From: Raineyella sp964402325
GTDB lineage: Bacteria > Actinomycetota > Actinomycetes > Propionibacteriales > Propionibacteriaceae
Assembly: GCA_964402325.1 (NCBI GenBank)
Contig: CAYOBI010000002.1
Coordinates: 75,016-139,015 of the forward strand
Reading direction: 5' to 3'
Length of the DNA: 64,000 nt
In this document: positions 1 through 7,049 of the stretch, in pieces
Position numbering within the stretch: position 1 is the first letter of the stretch
Layout of the letters: the number at the start of each line of letters is the position of its first letter
Notes under the pieces: model-generated
Seen by the model: only the letters and a program-made list of their open reading frames with translations
Databases searched by the model: none
Told to the model about the DNA's origin: nothing
Translations under genes and position numbers: made by a program

Positions 1-69
1 CTGCCCCGCTCGATGCTGGGCAAGGTGCTGCGCAAGCAGGTCCGCGAGTCGCTAGCTGCGCAGCTGTAG
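1..69 (+). CDS. C-terminal end of an AMP-forming acyl-CoA ligase (partial)
   Basis: Only the last 22 codons are in the window, ending in TAG. The peptide LPRSMLGKVLRKQVRESL has the closing motif of AMP-binding acyl-CoA synthetases (small residue, then GKVLR or GKILR, whose lysine is the catalytic lysine of the C-terminal domain). The family activates a fatty or other carboxylic acid with ATP and CoA. The substrate cannot be read from so short a piece. The next gene lies on the opposite strand three bases downstream, so the two are convergent. Confidence 0.6.
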   Translation: MPRSMLGKVLRKQVRESLAAQL

Positions 70-72
70 CGG

Positions 73-738
73 CTAGCGGCGCGGCCGGCCGGTCAGCGCG
101 TGCGCCACGGCCTCGGCGATCGCCACCCCGTTGAGGGCGTCCTCGGTGCTCTGCGGCACCCGGTCGAGGCGTTCGGCGACGATGGTGATGCCCTGCAGGG
201 TGACGCTCCACGGCACCTGCATCGACGTCAGCAACGTCCGGACCTGCGGACCGACCGCCATCCGGCCGAGGAGCTCGTCGTCGGTGAGGATCGCGAACCG
301 GGCGTCGAAGGCGGCGTGGCCGGTGTGGTGGACCGCACCGCCGAGCTGCCGGCGGCGCTCCTCGAGCAGCTCGACCGGCACGATCCGGACCTCGTTGAGC
401 GGGAAGGGCAGTCGGGTCCAGCAGATCGTCGCGTGGGTGCGCCGGGTGCCCCCCTCGGGCCCCTCCGCCTCGTGCGTGACGTGCGCGACGCAGAACCCCT
501 GGCCATGGTGGCTCCCGGAGAACCCCTCGCGGAACCGCACCCGCCGGTGCCACTCCCGCAGCAGCGGCGGCTGCGGCCGCAGCCGGGAGGCGTCGTCGGT
601 GTAGGTCCAGCCCCGGGCCTCGGCCCCGCGGCGCAGCTCGGCGAGCCGGCGGCGCTCCCGACGCGGGGTGCCGATGACGACCGCCGCGAGCCAGCCGACC
701 AGCGGAACGGTGACCAACAGGGCCAGCCAGGTGCCCAT
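73..738 (-). CDS. Hypothetical protein with one N-terminal membrane helix
   Basis: A 221-residue protein starting at an ATG (736-738) that overlaps the stop of the upstream acetyltransferase by one base (TGATG), so the two are probably translationally coupled. Residues about 2-23 form a single hydrophobic segment followed by a charged RRERRR stretch, which predicts a membrane anchor with the bulk of the protein in the cytoplasm. I do not recognise the soluble part and see no catalytic motif. A longer frame continues upstream through the acetyltransferase gene, but that extension is an Arg/Gly-rich shadow of the other reading frame and was left out. Confidence 0.6.
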   Translation of the reverse strand: MGTWLALLVTVPLVGWLAAVVIGTPRRERRRLAELRRGAEARGWTYTDDASRLRPQPPLLREWHRRVRFREGFSGSHHGQGFCVAHVTHEAEGPEGGTRRTHATICWTRLPFPLNEVRIVPVELLEERRRQLGGAVHHTGHAAFDARFAILTDDELLGRMAVGPQVRTLLTSMQVPWSVTLQGITIVAERLDRVPQSTEDALNGVAIAEAVAHALTGRPRR

Positions 739-1226
739 CAGGGCCGTCCCACGGAGGAGAGCCCCGCCCCGTCGAGGCGGTACGTCGTCCACCCGTCCAG
801 CGGCTCGGCGCCGAGGCTGCGGTAGAAGTCGATCGACGGGGTGTTCCAGTCCAGGACGTTCCACTCCAGCCGGGCGTAGCCGCGCTGCCCGCAGACCTCG
901 GCCAGCGAGCTGAGCAGGGCCTTGCCGAGGCCGCTGCCGCGGTGCTCCGGCTCCACGTACAGGTCCTCCAGCCAGATGCCGTGTCGACCGGTCCAGGTGG
1001 AGAAGCTCAGGAAGTACAGCGCGATGCCGACGACCCGGCCGTCCACCTCGCCCACGTGGCAGAACGTCGCCGGCGACCCGGTGCCGGGGAACAGCGCGGC
1101 GTCGAAGTCTGCCTCGGTCGCGACGCACAGCTCCGGGGCCTTCTCGTACGTCGCGAGACCGCGGACCAGCCGCAGGATCGCGGGGACATCAGCGGGGACG
1201 GCGGGGCGTACGCGGGGATCGGCCAT
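738..1226 (-). CDS. GNAT acetyltransferase, spermidine/diamine N-acetyltransferase type
   Basis: A 162-residue single-domain GNAT protein. The acetyl-CoA loop motif is clear (VEPEHRGSGLGKAL). The segment after it, EWNVLDWNTPSIDFYRSLGA, is typical of the SSAT (diamine acetyltransferase) branch of the superfamily, where an LDWN motif lies on the strand before the last helix. It would move acetyl from acetyl-CoA to a polyamine or similar primary amine; the actual amine is inferred from family only. ATG at 1224-1226 is preferred over an upstream in-frame start because a TACCCT -10 box ends exactly six bases before it, as in many leaderless genes in this window. Confidence 0.75.
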   Translation of the reverse strand: MADPRVRPAVPADVPAILRLVRGLATYEKAPELCVATEADFDAALFPGTGSPATFCHVGEVDGRVVGIALYFLSFSTWTGRHGIWLEDLYVEPEHRGSGLGKALLSSLAEVCGQRGYARLEWNVLDWNTPSIDFYRSLGAEPLDGWTTYRLDGAGLSSVGRP

Positions 1227-1342
1227 GCTGTCAGGGTAGTCAACCGAGGTGCCCGGCACCCGGAGCCGTGTTGGTGAGGACACCGCTGGAGCTCAGGATC
1301 GCCCGCAGGCGAGTGTCAGACCCCTTCTCTACGGTTGGAGGC

Positions 1343-3232
1343 ATGGGGAAACAGCGTGATCCGGAGCAGGATCCGGAGGCCGGCGCGGGCGGCGTGCGCC
1401 CTGTCCGCGGCCTGCCCGGTGGTTTGCCCGGCGTCGGGACCGTCGATGCGGCGACCGGGATCGCCGACGAGTTGCTGGCCAACCGCACCCTGCTCGGCTC
1501 GCTCGAGGGCCGCGAGCTGGTCCTTGTCGCCGGCCTGGTCGACGCCGCGCCGCGCCCGACCGGTGGTCGGCGGCCGCTGCCGGGCGGTGAAGGGATGGCG
1601 CAGCTCGGCGGCGAGGGCACGCCCCGGGTGCCGGAGTTCCTGGCGATGGAGCTGGGCGCCCTGTTCGGCTGCACCCACGCCTCGGCGGCGCTGTTGATCG
1701 CCGACGCCCTCGACCTGCGGCACCGCCATCCCCGGCTGTGGCGACTGGTGGAGGCCGGGCAGGTCCGCGCCTGGCAGGCCCGACGGGTCGCTGCGATGGC
1801 CCATCCGCTCAGCATCGAGCAGGCCGACGAGCTCGACGCCGTGCTGGCGCCGGTGATGCCGGGCCTCGGCTGGACCCGGACGCAGCGCCTGGTCGAGGGG
1901 GAGATCGCCCGGATCGCCCCGGCCCTGATCGAGGCGCGGTCCCGCGCCGCGCGCGAGCACCGTTTCGTACGGTTGGGCCGGGAGAAGCCCGGGCCGGGGG
2001 TGACCGCTCTGGTCGCCCACCTGGACACCGTCGACGCCGTGCACGTCGACGCGGCGGTCGACCAGTTGGCCGGTGCGCTCGCACGCCACGGCGACGACAC
2101 CCCGCTGGACTCCCGCCGGGCCCGTGCCCTCGGCCTCCTGGCCACGCCGGCGCTGGCCGCGGCCCTGTTGACCGACCTCGCCGAGCCTGACCAGCCGGTG
2201 GATCCTCCCACCGCGCCCGACTGTCCCGAGCCGTCGGACCGGCAGCAGTCCCTGCCGATCGGCCTGCTCACCGAGCCCGACGATCCCGAGTCACTGCCGC
2301 CCGATCCCGGCCCGGACGCGGCGGACGCGGCGGAGGCGGGCCCGACCGCCCGGTCCTGGTGGCGCGCCCGGGCGGCTGATCTGGCGACCGCCTTCAGCAC
2401 GGTCGATCCGGACCGGCTCCGGCCCGTGGTCCGGCTCCACCTGCACGTCAGCGCGGCCGACCTGGAGGCGGGCAGCGGTGTCGCACGCGTCGAGGGACAC
2501 GGGCCGGTGCCACTGTCGCGGCTCGCGGAGTTCCTCGGGGGCTGCTCGGCGCGGGTCACCCAGGTGATCGACACCCGGGACGGGACGGCCGTCGACTCGT
2601 ACGAGATACCGGACCGGATCCGGGAGCAGGTGGTGCAGCTGCAGCCGTACGAGGTCTCCCCCTGGGGGCAGGTCCCCGCCCGGTCCTGCGACATCGACCA
2701 CAGCGTGCCGTGGCGGGCCGGCGGGGCGACCGCGATCGACAACCTCGGTCCGCTCGGCCGTCGGGCCCACCGGGCCCGGACCCATGGCCGCTTCCGGCTG
2801 GACCGGACCGGTCCGGGCACCTGGGTGTGGCGCTCGCCACTGGGGTACGTCTACTCCGTGTCGAACCGGTCGACCCGCGCCTGGGGCCGGTGGGTCAGCG
2901 GCCTCGAGGCGACCTGGCTGCACAACCTGCCAGCGCCACCGCCACCGCCACCGCCAGTGTTCCGAGCTGCACCCGACGGGCCAGCCGCACCGCCCGGGCC
3001 ACGTCCCGTGGCTCCGCCGGACGACCGTCCCCCAGCTCTCCCCGGTCCTCGACCAACCCGTCGTACGCGTTCGCGCCGCCGAGCCGGATCCCGAGCGCGC
3101 CGGCGAACGCCGCCTCGATCTGCCCGCCGTTCGGGCTCGGGTGGGCGGCGGCGTCCTCGCGGACCGCTCGCCGGGCGGCGGGTGACGTCCCGGCGGCGAG
3201 CGCGGCACCGAGCCGGGCGGGCAGCCAGTTGA
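1343..3232 (+). CDS. 13E12/DUF222-type HNH endonuclease, with read-through tail antisense to cobD
   Basis: The 629-codon frame starts with ATG GGG AAA after a GGAGG sequence. It carries a long helical DUF222-like N-terminal part and an HNH nuclease core near residue 449 (CDIDHSVPWRAGG, then NLGPLGRRAHRARTHG and a WRSPLGYVYSV strand), the layout of the 13E12 repeat proteins that are numerous in actinobacterial genomes. Members are thought to be nucleases of mobile origin; function here is unproven. After about residue 525 the sequence turns into a Pro run and then an Arg/Pro-rich tail of about 100 residues that lies antisense to the end of cobD. That tail is probably not a real domain: the ancestral stop appears lost. 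An in-frame TTG/CTG-type start at 1268 is less likely. Confidence 0.75.
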   Translation: MGKQRDPEQDPEAGAGGVRPVRGLPGGLPGVGTVDAATGIADELLANRTLLGSLEGRELVLVAGLVDAAPRPTGGRRPLPGGEGMAQLGGEGTPRVPEFLAMELGALFGCTHASAALLIADALDLRHRHPRLWRLVEAGQVRAWQARRVAAMAHPLSIEQADELDAVLAPVMPGLGWTRTQRLVEGEIARIAPALIEARSRAAREHRFVRLGREKPGPGVTALVAHLDTVDAVHVDAAVDQLAGALARHGDDTPLDSRRARALGLLATPALAAALLTDLAEPDQPVDPPTAPDCPEPSDRQQSLPIGLLTEPDDPESLPPDPGPDAADAAEAGPTARSWWRARAADLATAFSTVDPDRLRPVVRLHLHVSAADLEAGSGVARVEGHGPVPLSRLAEFLGGCSARVTQVIDTRDGTAVDSYEIPDRIREQVVQLQPYEVSPWGQVPARSCDIDHSVPWRAGGATAIDNLGPLGRRAHRARTHGRFRLDRTGPGTWVWRSPLGYVYSVSNRSTRAWGRWVSGLEATWLHNLPAPPPPPPPVFRAAPDGPAAPPGPRPVAPPDDRPPALPGPRPTRRTRSRRRAGSRARRRTPPRSARRSGSGGRRRPRGPLAGRRVTSRRRARHRAGRAAS

Positions 3233-3827
3233 CCACGTCGTCGAGCCGGGCCGCCACCTTCCCGAACCGTTCGTAGCGCTCGTGGCGATAGCCGATCATC
3301 GCGTCGAGGGTGTTGATCGCGCGGTGCGCCACCATGCCCGGCGCCCCGGCGACAGCACCCCAGACCAGCGGTGCGACGACGGCGTCGGAGGTGTTCTCGG
3401 CCAGTGACTCGATCGCGGCGCGGGTGACCCCGGCGGCGTCCAGGGCCCACGGGTCGCGGCCGACGAGGTGGCTGACCTGCTTGCGGCCGGCGGGCAGGTC
3501 GCCCCGCTCGAGGTGCCTGGCCACCGCTGACGCCTCCCGCTCCAGTGACCGGCCGCCGAGCACCGTCCAGGTGACCAGGGCGGTCCAGACGACCTCGGCG
3601 ACCGGTGAACGCCGGGCCACCCGGTCGACGACGGCGGCGCCGAGCCAGGCCGAGCCGACCAGCAGCCCCACGTGACCCGCCCCGGCGGCGATCGAGTCGG
3701 CGTACGTCCGGCGCTCCAGCGCCGCGGCCGCCCGGCCGAACGCGGCCACCGGGTGCCCGCGACGGGGGTCGCCGAGCAGCCGGTCCAGCCCGAAGCCGAG
3801 CGCCAGGCCCAGAGCACGGGTCACCAC
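2895..3827 (-). CDS. cobD: Adenosylcobinamide-phosphate synthase CobD/CbiB
   Basis: A 310-residue membrane protein that attaches the aminopropanol (phosphate) arm to adenosylcobyric acid, making adenosylcobinamide (phosphate). Recognisable features are the LLGDPRRGHPVAAFG N-terminus, ESLAENTSDAVVAPL, and INTLDAMIGYRHERYERFGK followed by ARLDDVVNWLPARL, all standard for the CbiB family, with several hydrophobic segments. Length is normal. It is the last gene of cobT-cobS-cobD. Either GTG at 3825-3827 or GTG at 3822-3824 could start it; the second gives a GTGA overlap with the cobS stop. Its 3-prime third lies opposite the extended tail of the HNH gene. Confidence 0.93.
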   Translation of the reverse strand: MVTRALGLALGFGLDRLLGDPRRGHPVAAFGRAAAALERRTYADSIAAGAGHVGLLVGSAWLGAAVVDRVARRSPVAEVVWTALVTWTVLGGRSLEREASAVARHLERGDLPAGRKQVSHLVGRDPWALDAAGVTRAAIESLAENTSDAVVAPLVWGAVAGAPGMVAHRAINTLDAMIGYRHERYERFGKVAARLDDVVNWLPARLGAALAAGTSPAARRAVREDAAAHPSPNGGQIEAAFAGALGIRLGGANAYDGLVEDRGELGDGRPAEPRDVARAVRLARRVQLGTLAVAVAVALAGCAARSPRGR

Positions 3828-4588
3828 GCGATCACCGCGATCACCGCCAGGCCGGCCGCGGCCGCCTCGACGATCGCGCCGAGCACGTCACCGGTGATCC
3901 CGCCCAGCCGCCGGACGCACCACCACAGCAGTACCCCGGCGGCGACCAGCCCGCCGACCGCGGCGACCGCGCCGGCCCACCAGATCGTCCCGTCGGCCAC
4001 GGCGACGCCGGACAGTGCCGCGGCCCAGGTCAGCCAGACGGCGGCCGCGCCGTACCAGGGCACCGACCCGGCGACCGCCTGTCCGAGACCTTCCGGTCGG
4101 GCGGCCGGGACGCTGCGCAGGCAGCCGAGCACCAGCGCGGCGCGCGAGGCGCAGACCAGCGCGGCCACGACGAGCCAGCCGAGCGGACGGGCCAGCAGCG
4201 CCCCGTACGACGCGGCCTGCAGCCCGAGCACGACGACCAGGGTGCCGGCGCCCATCGGGCCGACGTCGCCGGTGCGCATGATGTCGAGGGCCCGGTTGCG
4301 GTCCCAGGACGAGCCGAGCCCGTCGGCGGTGTCGGCGAGCCCGTCCCAGTGGATCGACCGGCTGAGCTGCGCGACGACGCCGACGACCAGCAGGCCGCCG
4401 ACCAGCGCGGGGGCGCCGAACAGGACGGCGACCCCGCCGACGACGCCGGCCACCAGCGCGACCGGTGCCATCACGGCCGACCCGACCACCATCGCGGTGC
4501 GGGCGATCGGGCGGGTCACCTGGCTGATGGCTCCCGCGGGGATCCGGGTGAGAGTCCCCGCGGCGAGTCTCCAGCCGTCAGCTGACAT
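3821..4588 (-). CDS. cobS: Adenosylcobinamide-GDP ribazoletransferase (cobalamin synthase)
   Basis: A 255-residue, strongly hydrophobic integral membrane protein. It joins adenosylcobinamide-GDP with alpha-ribazole to give adenosylcobalamin. The family signature is visible: HWDGLADTADGLGSSWDRNRALDIMRTGDVGPMG, quoted here in parts, holds the HxDGLAD and RxxxIMxDxxxGxxG motifs. Several Ala/Val/Leu membrane segments follow. The ATG overlaps the end of cobT by 11 bases, and its stop overlaps cobD, so the three are one transcription and translation unit under the upstream cobalamin riboswitch. Confidence 0.93.
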   Translation of the reverse strand: MSADGWRLAAGTLTRIPAGAISQVTRPIARTAMVVGSAVMAPVALVAGVVGGVAVLFGAPALVGGLLVVGVVAQLSRSIHWDGLADTADGLGSSWDRNRALDIMRTGDVGPMGAGTLVVVLGLQAASYGALLARPLGWLVVAALVCASRAALVLGCLRSVPAARPEGLGQAVAGSVPWYGAAAVWLTWAAALSGVAVADGTIWWAGAVAAVGGLVAAGVLLWWCVRRLGGITGDVLGAIVEAAAAGLAVIAVIAW

Positions 4589-5615
4589 CGGCCAGCGTCG
4601 CCATCTCGCGCATCAGGGCGATGCCGGAGCGCACCAGCGGCACCGCGGCGGCGGCACCGCTGCCCTCGCCGAGGCGCAGGCCCAGGTCGAGGATCGGCGC
4701 CAGGCCCAGCCGGTCGATGGCGTACGTCAGGCCCGGCTCGGGGGAGCGGTGGCCGGCACGCATCCAGTCCTTGGCGCCCGGGGCGATGGACTCGGCCATC
4801 GTCGCCTCGGCGCCGGCGATCACGCCGTCGACCAGGATCGGCACCCCGGCGCGGGCGGCGGCGATCATGAAGCCGGTGGCGGCGGCGATGTCGGCCGAGC
4901 CCAGGCAGGCGAGCCGTTCGACCGGGTCGGCGAGCCGGTCACCGCAACGGGCGATCGCCTCGTCGATCACGGCGGCCTTGCGCAGCCGCCCCGACTCGTC
5001 GAGGCCGGTGCCGATGCCGGTCACCTCGGCGGCCGGGACGCCGTACGTGGCGGCGATCAGCGCGGCGGAGGGGGTGGTGTTGCCGATGCCCAGGTCGCCG
5101 GCGATCAGCAGCTGGGCCCCTGCAGCGATCTCCTCGGCGGCGATCGCCTCGCCCTCGGCCAGCGCCCGCTCGGCCTCGTCGCGGGTCAGGGCGTCCTCGA
5201 CCCGGATGTTGCCCGAGCCGCGTCGCACCTTGTGGGAGGTCACGTCGGCGGGTACGTCCAGGTCGGCGTCCACACCGAGGTCGAGGAGGCGTACGTGGAT
5301 GCCGTGCTGGCGGGCGATCACGCTGATCCCCGCCTTGCCGGCGAGGATGCCGTGCACCATGCCGACGGTGATCGCTGTCGGGTAGACCGACACGCCGTCG
5401 GCGGCCACGCCGTGGTCACCCGCGAAGACGACGGTGCGGACGTTGTCCAGCGGGGCCGGCGGCACCTGGCCCTGGGCGGAGGCGATCCAGCAGCCCAGCT
5501 CGACCAGGCCGTTGAGGGCCCCGGTCGGCATCGCCAACGAGTCGCAATGGGCGAGCGCAGCGGCGTACACGTCGGCGTCCGGTGGGGTGATGGTCACGGG
5601 TGGAGTGATGGTCAT
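4578..5615 (-). CDS. cobT: Nicotinate-nucleotide--dimethylbenzimidazole phosphoribosyltransferase
   Basis: A 345-residue cytosolic enzyme that makes alpha-ribazole phosphate from nicotinate mononucleotide and dimethylbenzimidazole (or another lower-ligand base). Motifs include VVFAGDHGVAADGVSVYP, DLGIGNTTPSAAL and the C-terminal LGEGSGAA, in which Glu317 matches the catalytic glutamate of the well-studied enteric enzyme. A strong GGAGG (5620-5624) stands seven bases before the ATG. It is the first main gene after the riboswitch and the 14-codon leader ORF, so cobalamin level should set its expression and, by overlap, that of cobS and cobD. Confidence 0.95.
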   Translation of the reverse strand: MTITPPVTITPPDADVYAAALAHCDSLAMPTGALNGLVELGCWIASAQGQVPPAPLDNVRTVVFAGDHGVAADGVSVYPTAITVGMVHGILAGKAGISVIARQHGIHVRLLDLGVDADLDVPADVTSHKVRRGSGNIRVEDALTRDEAERALAEGEAIAAEEIAAGAQLLIAGDLGIGNTTPSAALIAATYGVPAAEVTGIGTGLDESGRLRKAAVIDEAIARCGDRLADPVERLACLGSADIAAATGFMIAAARAGVPILVDGVIAGAEATMAESIAPGAKDWMRAGHRSPEPGLTYAIDRLGLAPILDLGLRLGEGSGAAAAVPLVRSGIALMREMATLADVS

Positions 5616-5632
5616 GGGTCCTCCAAAGGGGT

Positions 5633-5713
5633 GGAGGCGCGCCCGGACCGCGAAGGGTCCTGTGGATACGAGTGAGTGGAATCGGACCGAGAAACCCGGC
5701 CCGGGCGCGCTCC
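5633..5713 (-). promoter_or_regulatory. Competing RNA stems between leader ORF and cobT
   Basis: In the cobT mRNA, GGAGCGCGCCCGGGCC (plus-strand 5698-5713) can pair with GGTCCGGGCGCGCCTCC (5633-5649), a long GC stem with about one bulge enclosing roughly 48 bases. The CCTCC end of the second arm can instead pair with the cobT Shine-Dalgarno GGAGG (5620-5624) across an eight-base loop. The two pairings exclude each other, so opening or closing of the long stem could hide or free the cobT ribosome site. This is read from base pairing only. Confidence 0.45.
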
Positions 5714-5732
5714 ACGTCTGGGACGGGGCGCG

Positions 5733-5777
5733 TCAGGCGGTGCGGTCGTGAGCGCAGTGGATGCACGGGTCGCTCAT
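5733..5777 (-). CDS. 14-residue Cys/His leader peptide upstream of cobT
   Basis: A short ORF, ATG AGC GAC ... GCC TGA, encodes MSDPCIHCAHDRTA. It has a good Shine-Dalgarno (CCGGAGAGGAC, GGAGAGG about five to eight bases before ATG), which is better than chance for so small a frame. Four of 14 residues are Cys or His in a CIHCAH arrangement that could bind a metal. It lies between the riboswitch expression hairpin and the competing stems before cobT, the position of an attenuator or coupling uORF. I know no named family for it; translation and role are inference. Confidence 0.5.
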   Translation of the reverse strand: MSDPCIHCAHDRTA

Positions 5778-5796
5778 GGTGTCCTCTCCGGGATGG

Positions 5797-5820
5797 CGCG
5801 TCCCAGTCGCGGTTGACGCG
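5797..5820 (-). promoter_or_regulatory. Hairpin just before the leader-peptide ribosome site (possible expression platform)
   Basis: CGCGTC (minus strand, 5815-5820) pairs with GACGCG (5797-5802) across a 12-base loop. It sits directly downstream of the riboswitch core and about ten bases ahead of the leader-peptide Shine-Dalgarno. There is no U tract, so control of translation is more likely than intrinsic termination. Confidence 0.35.
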
Positions 5821-5906
5821 GGCCGAGTTCCTGACTTGGACTCACAGTGGCGCGACCGTGCCGGAATCTCACCGGCTTCCTCGGGCTCCGCGTAATGCTG
5901 GGCCCA
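5813..5906 (-). ncRNA. Cobalamin (B12) riboswitch
   Basis: Read on the minus strand, the stretch contains the conserved core of the cobalamin aptamer: GGAA, then GCCGGTGAGATTCCGGC (the GGTGnnAnTCC hairpin), CGGTCGC, the B12 box GCCACTG (plus-strand 5845-5851) with TGTGA, and AGTCAGGAACTCGGCC. GGGCC near the 5-prime end and GGCCC near the 3-prime end can close P1. It stands in front of cobT-cobS-cobD, the expected target. Binding of adenosylcobalamin should lower expression. The 5-prime edge lies only a few bases after the stop codon of the upstream CDF exporter. Confidence 0.92.
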
Positions 5907-5908
5907 GC

Positions 5909-6817
5909 CTACACGCCCGGCATGTCCTCATGATCGCGGTGCCCCGGTGGCTCCAGCTGGAACGTCGAATGCTCCACCGACACCGGGAAATGCCCCGCGA
6001 CGCAGGCCTGCAGGTCGTCCAGCACGCGGGGCGCGGCGCCGGTGGTGAAGCACTCCTCCTCGACCACGACGTGCGCGCTGAGCACCGGCAGCCCGGTGGC
6101 GATCATGCTCGCGTGCAGGTCGTGCACCTCCAGCACGTGGTCCAGTTCCAGCAGGTGCCGGCGCACCTCGGCCAGGTCGAGCCCCCTCGGCGTCCACTCC
6201 AGCAGCACCGTCGTGGAGTAGCGCAGCAGCGCCAGGGTGCGCGGGATGATCAGCACGGCGATCACCATCGCCGCCACCGCGTCGGCGCGCAGCCAACCGA
6301 GTGTCCCGATCAGCACGGCGGCGACGATCACCGCCACCGAGCCGAGCGCGTCGTTGGCGACCTCGAGGAAGGCGGCGCGCAGGTTGAGGTTGACGTCACG
6401 ATGGGCGAGCAGGACACCGAGCGAGGCCAGGTTGCCGACCAGGCCGATGACGCCGAACACCAGCAGGGCCCCGGACGGCACCTGCGGCGGCTCCAGCAGC
6501 CGGCGGGCGCCGTCGATCAGTGCGTACACACCGACGGCGAGCAGGAGGGCCGCCTGCCACTGGGCGGAGATCACCTCCGCGCGGCGGAACCCCCAGGTCC
6601 GGCGCTCGTCCGCCGGCCGGGTGGCGAGCCGGGCCGCGGTCAGCGCCATCGCCAGCCCGGCGACGTCGGTCAGCATGTGGGCGGCGTCGGTGAGCAGCGA
6701 CAGGCTGCGGGTCAGGACGGCGCCGACGACCTCCGCCGCCAGGACCGTCGCCGTGATCGCCAGGGCGACCACCAGGCGGCGCCGCGGGGCGGCACCGTGG
6801 TCGTGGTCGTGTCCCAT
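5909..6817 (-). CDS. Cation diffusion facilitator (CDF) metal exporter
   Basis: A 302-residue inner-membrane transporter, proton-driven exporter of divalent metals. It begins with a His-rich MGHDHDHG, has about six membrane segments, and shows the CDF metal site in LLTDAAHMLTDVAGLAMAL (HxxxD in helix 2) and in EVANDALGSVAVIVAA (NDxxxS in helix 5), followed by a cytoplasmic C-terminal domain. Helix-2 HxxxD with the N-terminal His run is typical of Zn/Co-type members. The metal cannot be fixed from sequence, although its place directly before the cobalamin riboswitch makes cobalt worth testing. A TAGAAT box ends six bases before the ATG, suggesting a leaderless transcript. Confidence 0.9.
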   Translation of the reverse strand: MGHDHDHGAAPRRRLVVALAITATVLAAEVVGAVLTRSLSLLTDAAHMLTDVAGLAMALTAARLATRPADERRTWGFRRAEVISAQWQAALLLAVGVYALIDGARRLLEPPQVPSGALLVFGVIGLVGNLASLGVLLAHRDVNLNLRAAFLEVANDALGSVAVIVAAVLIGTLGWLRADAVAAMVIAVLIIPRTLALLRYSTTVLLEWTPRGLDLAEVRRHLLELDHVLEVHDLHASMIATGLPVLSAHVVVEEECFTTGAAPRVLDDLQACVAGHFPVSVEHSTFQLEPPGHRDHEDMPGV

Positions 6818-6834
6818 GCCGCGATTCTAGGGTC

Positions 6835-7011
6835 TCACTGCGGGCGCCGGGGCCAGGCGCAGGTGGTGCAGTCCTTACCCCGGCGGGCCCGGACGAGGTT
6901 CCAGGCGAGGACGGCGACCCCCAGTGCGATGCCGGCGACCGGATGCACCGTGACGCCGACCACCAGGCCCAGCATCAGGGGGATGGACACGGCGCACGGG
7001 GACAAGCTCAT
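6835..7011 (-). CDS. 58-residue membrane protein with C-terminal CxxC
   Basis: A small frame ATG AGC TTG ... CAG TGA gives a 58-residue protein. It has a Cys near the N-terminus (SLSPCAV), a central hydrophobic stretch of about 30 residues, and a Cys pair near the C-terminus (KDCTTCAW). I do not recognise the family. A perfect 14-bp palindrome of CsoR type lies 19 bases before its ATG, and a metal exporter gene follows on the same strand. Together these suggest a small metal-handling or redox membrane protein, which is an inference. Some support for it being real comes from its spacing and from the palindrome. Confidence 0.55.
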   Translation of the reverse strand: MSLSPCAVSIPLMLGLVVGVTVHPVAGIALGVAVLAWNLVRARRGKDCTTCAWPRRPQ

Positions 7012-7029
7012 GACGACAGCCTACCTGAT

Positions 7030-7043
7030 TACCCCCGGGGGTA
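7030..7043. promoter_or_regulatory. CsoR/RcnR-like GC palindrome TACCCCCGGGGGTA
   Basis: A perfect 14-bp palindrome with AT flanks around a run of C then G. Operators of the CsoR/RcnR family of metal-sensing repressors have this look (TA, G/C run, TA). It fills most of the 38-base gap between trmL and the small CxxC membrane protein gene. No csoR-like gene is in the window, so the partner would be encoded elsewhere. Confidence 0.45.
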
Positions 7044-7049
7044 TTGCCC

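Noticed and set aside
1240..2820. 526-codon minus-strand frame opposite the HNH gene
   Set aside because: Arg/Ser/Ala-rich composition with no motif, exactly opposite a gene with clear HNH motifs. In 70% GC DNA, long antisense frames are expected.
2936..2957. GCCACC tandem repeats as a CRISPR or mobile repeat
   Set aside because: A few six-base units only, in coding DNA; a microsatellite-like run and not an array. No CRISPR array was seen anywhere in the window.
3672..5675. 667-codon plus-strand frame over cobD-cobS-cobT
   Set aside because: Low-complexity His/Gly/Asp-rich translation opposite three recognised genes; a shadow frame.
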